56,739 bases of DNA from Candidatus Omnitrophota bacterium (GTDB taxonomy: Bacteria > Ratteibacteria > UBA8468 > B48-G9 > JAFGKM01): the NCBI GenBank assembly GCA_016928555.1, contig JAFGKM010000034.1, positions 1-56,739 of the forward strand, read 5' to 3'. A model generated the notes under the pieces. The model did no database searches, was not told where the DNA came from, and saw nothing but the letters and a program-made list of their open reading frames with translations. Below are positions 55,965 through 56,739 of this stretch, piece by piece (position 1 is the first letter of the stretch; every line of letters begins with the position of its first letter). A program made the position numbers and the translations under genes.

Positions 55965-56711
55965 ATGAAAAGAGGATTGGTACTCATTGAACTGGTTATA
56001 GCAATAGTTATAATATCAATACTTGCACTGATAGCCTCAAAATTCCTTCCCAGCGTTATCCAGATTTCCAGGATTGCAAGGGCAAAAACCCAGATTGCCA
56101 ATATTGCATGTTTCATAGAGATGGTAAAAGACGATACCGGCTATTATCCCGTATGCCTTGAAGATTGTAAACAACACGATTCCCCGCCGGGTATCAATAA
56201 AGGATGGAAAGGTCCCTATTGTAATATAGTTCCCCGCGACCCATGGCAAACGGCCTATTTTTACGTGATACCGCCCACAGAAATTTATGATGTTCCGCCA
56301 ATCATAAGAGGATATGGAGCTCCTACCACATACAGTCTTTCTTTCCATGTACCTGGCGGCAGCCTCAACGGCAAGATACGAATAGAAAACTATGGAGTTG
56401 CTTCTTCCACTCTTGACATTAACGGCGGCACAATCTTCGGCCCATCTTATTTTCACAACCTTCCCGCTTCCCAGCAGCCGGATGTATTTGAAAAGGACGT
56501 CGTCTTCCAGTCGGGAACTAACAGTATGGACATAACCATAGCGAGCGGACCGACAAAATACTACATAGTATACCTTTCCGGTTATTTCCCTACCTCCAGA
56601 TATTTTATACTAGGAAGTTACGGAAAAGACGGTCTTGCATCCGGCAAAGGTTTTAACGAAGACATTCAATGGCGCTCTGATACATATCCCCATTTCATTC
56701 CGGGAATATAG
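55965..56711 (+). CDS. Type II secretion pseudopilin-like protein (GspG-type)
   Basis: 248 residues. The short leader MKRG is followed by LVLIELVIAIVIISILALIA with Glu at +5; Leu rather than Phe/Met follows the cleaved Gly. A GspG-like body has IARAKTQIANIACFIEMVKDDTGYYP and PRDPWQTAYFY, and ends with a GSYGKDGLASG loop like the calcium site of GspG. GGGAG lies five bases before the ATG. It is in its own promoter unit after btuD and no other secretion gene is in view. Confidence 0.85.
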   Translation: MKRGLVLIELVIAIVIISILALIASKFLPSVIQISRIARAKTQIANIACFIEMVKDDTGYYPVCLEDCKQHDSPPGINKGWKGPYCNIVPRDPWQTAYFYVIPPTEIYDVPPIIRGYGAPTTYSLSFHVPGGSLNGKIRIENYGVASSTLDINGGTIFGPSYFHNLPASQQPDVFEKDVVFQSGTNSMDITIASGPTKYYIVYLSGYFPTSRYFILGSYGKDGLASGKGFNEDIQWRSDTYPHFIPGI

Positions 56712-56739
56712 GATTAAGCATTGCTCCCATTAAAAAAAC

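Overview
The window reads as a chromosome segment of an uncultured, free-living, Gram-negative (diderm) bacterium. It has an OmpH/Skp-like chaperone, an outer-membrane porin with a C-terminal aromatic residue, periplasmic binding proteins and type II/IV-style prepilins. Phylum cannot be fixed from the sequence. The pseudopilin with an H-x9-DG tail and the abundant short palindromic repeats resemble Planctomycetes/Lentisphaerae/Omnitrophota-type genomes, which is inference. There are no rRNA, tRNA, CRISPR, phage or transposase genes.

Layout. 1-5.9 kb: the 5' end of a response regulator, a citrate synthase (minus), and a three-gene phosphorelay (sensor kinase, single receiver, receiver-PAS-kinase). 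6.0-7.5 kb: thiM-thiE thiamin salvage behind a good sigma70-type promoter. 7.4-12.5 kb (minus): a large secreted lipoprotein, a GH20-like glycosidase and an aldo/keto reductase. 12.6-15.8 kb: a Ycf46-like AAA ATPase, a double zinc-ribbon membrane protein, a DUF1257 (Ycf35-like) protein, a DUF2997 protein and a small ORF. 15.9-20.5 kb: a TPM-domain protein, LemA, 2-amino-3-ketobutyrate CoA ligase, threonine dehydrogenase and an Asp/Glu racemase. 20.5-23.2 kb: an OmpH/Skp-like protein, RmuC and an HTH-receiver protein.

23.4-43.5 kb, all minus strand, is the most striking region. It is a 20-kb nitrogen and glutamine supercluster, in transcription order: amtB, glnB, glnA, a split archaeal-type glutamate synthase (amidotransferase, FMN synthase, 4x[4Fe-4S] protein, FAD oxidoreductase, GXGXG subunit), a tandem-duplicated purS, purL, purQ, purF, carA, the N-terminal half of carB, pyrG and guaA. 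Ammonium uptake, its PII sensor, glutamine synthesis and most of the major glutamine amidotransferases are collinear. Repeats sit at most module junctions. amtB has its own promoter and a leader with two tandem terminators that can refold.

43.7-51.9 kb is a complete phosphate regulon, divergent from amtB: phoB-phoR, porin, pstS, a thioredoxin-type arsenate reductase, pstC, pstA, pstB, phoU. 51.9-55.7 kb is a B12-uptake operon. A consensus promoter and a cobalamin riboswitch ending in a strong terminator precede a pseudopilin gene, and then btuF-, btuC- and btuD-like genes. A second pseudopilin with its own consensus promoter closes the window.

At least four families of small dispersed palindromes run through the window. 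They supply Shine-Dalgarno sequences to several genes and contribute coding sequence to two exported proteins' N-termini.
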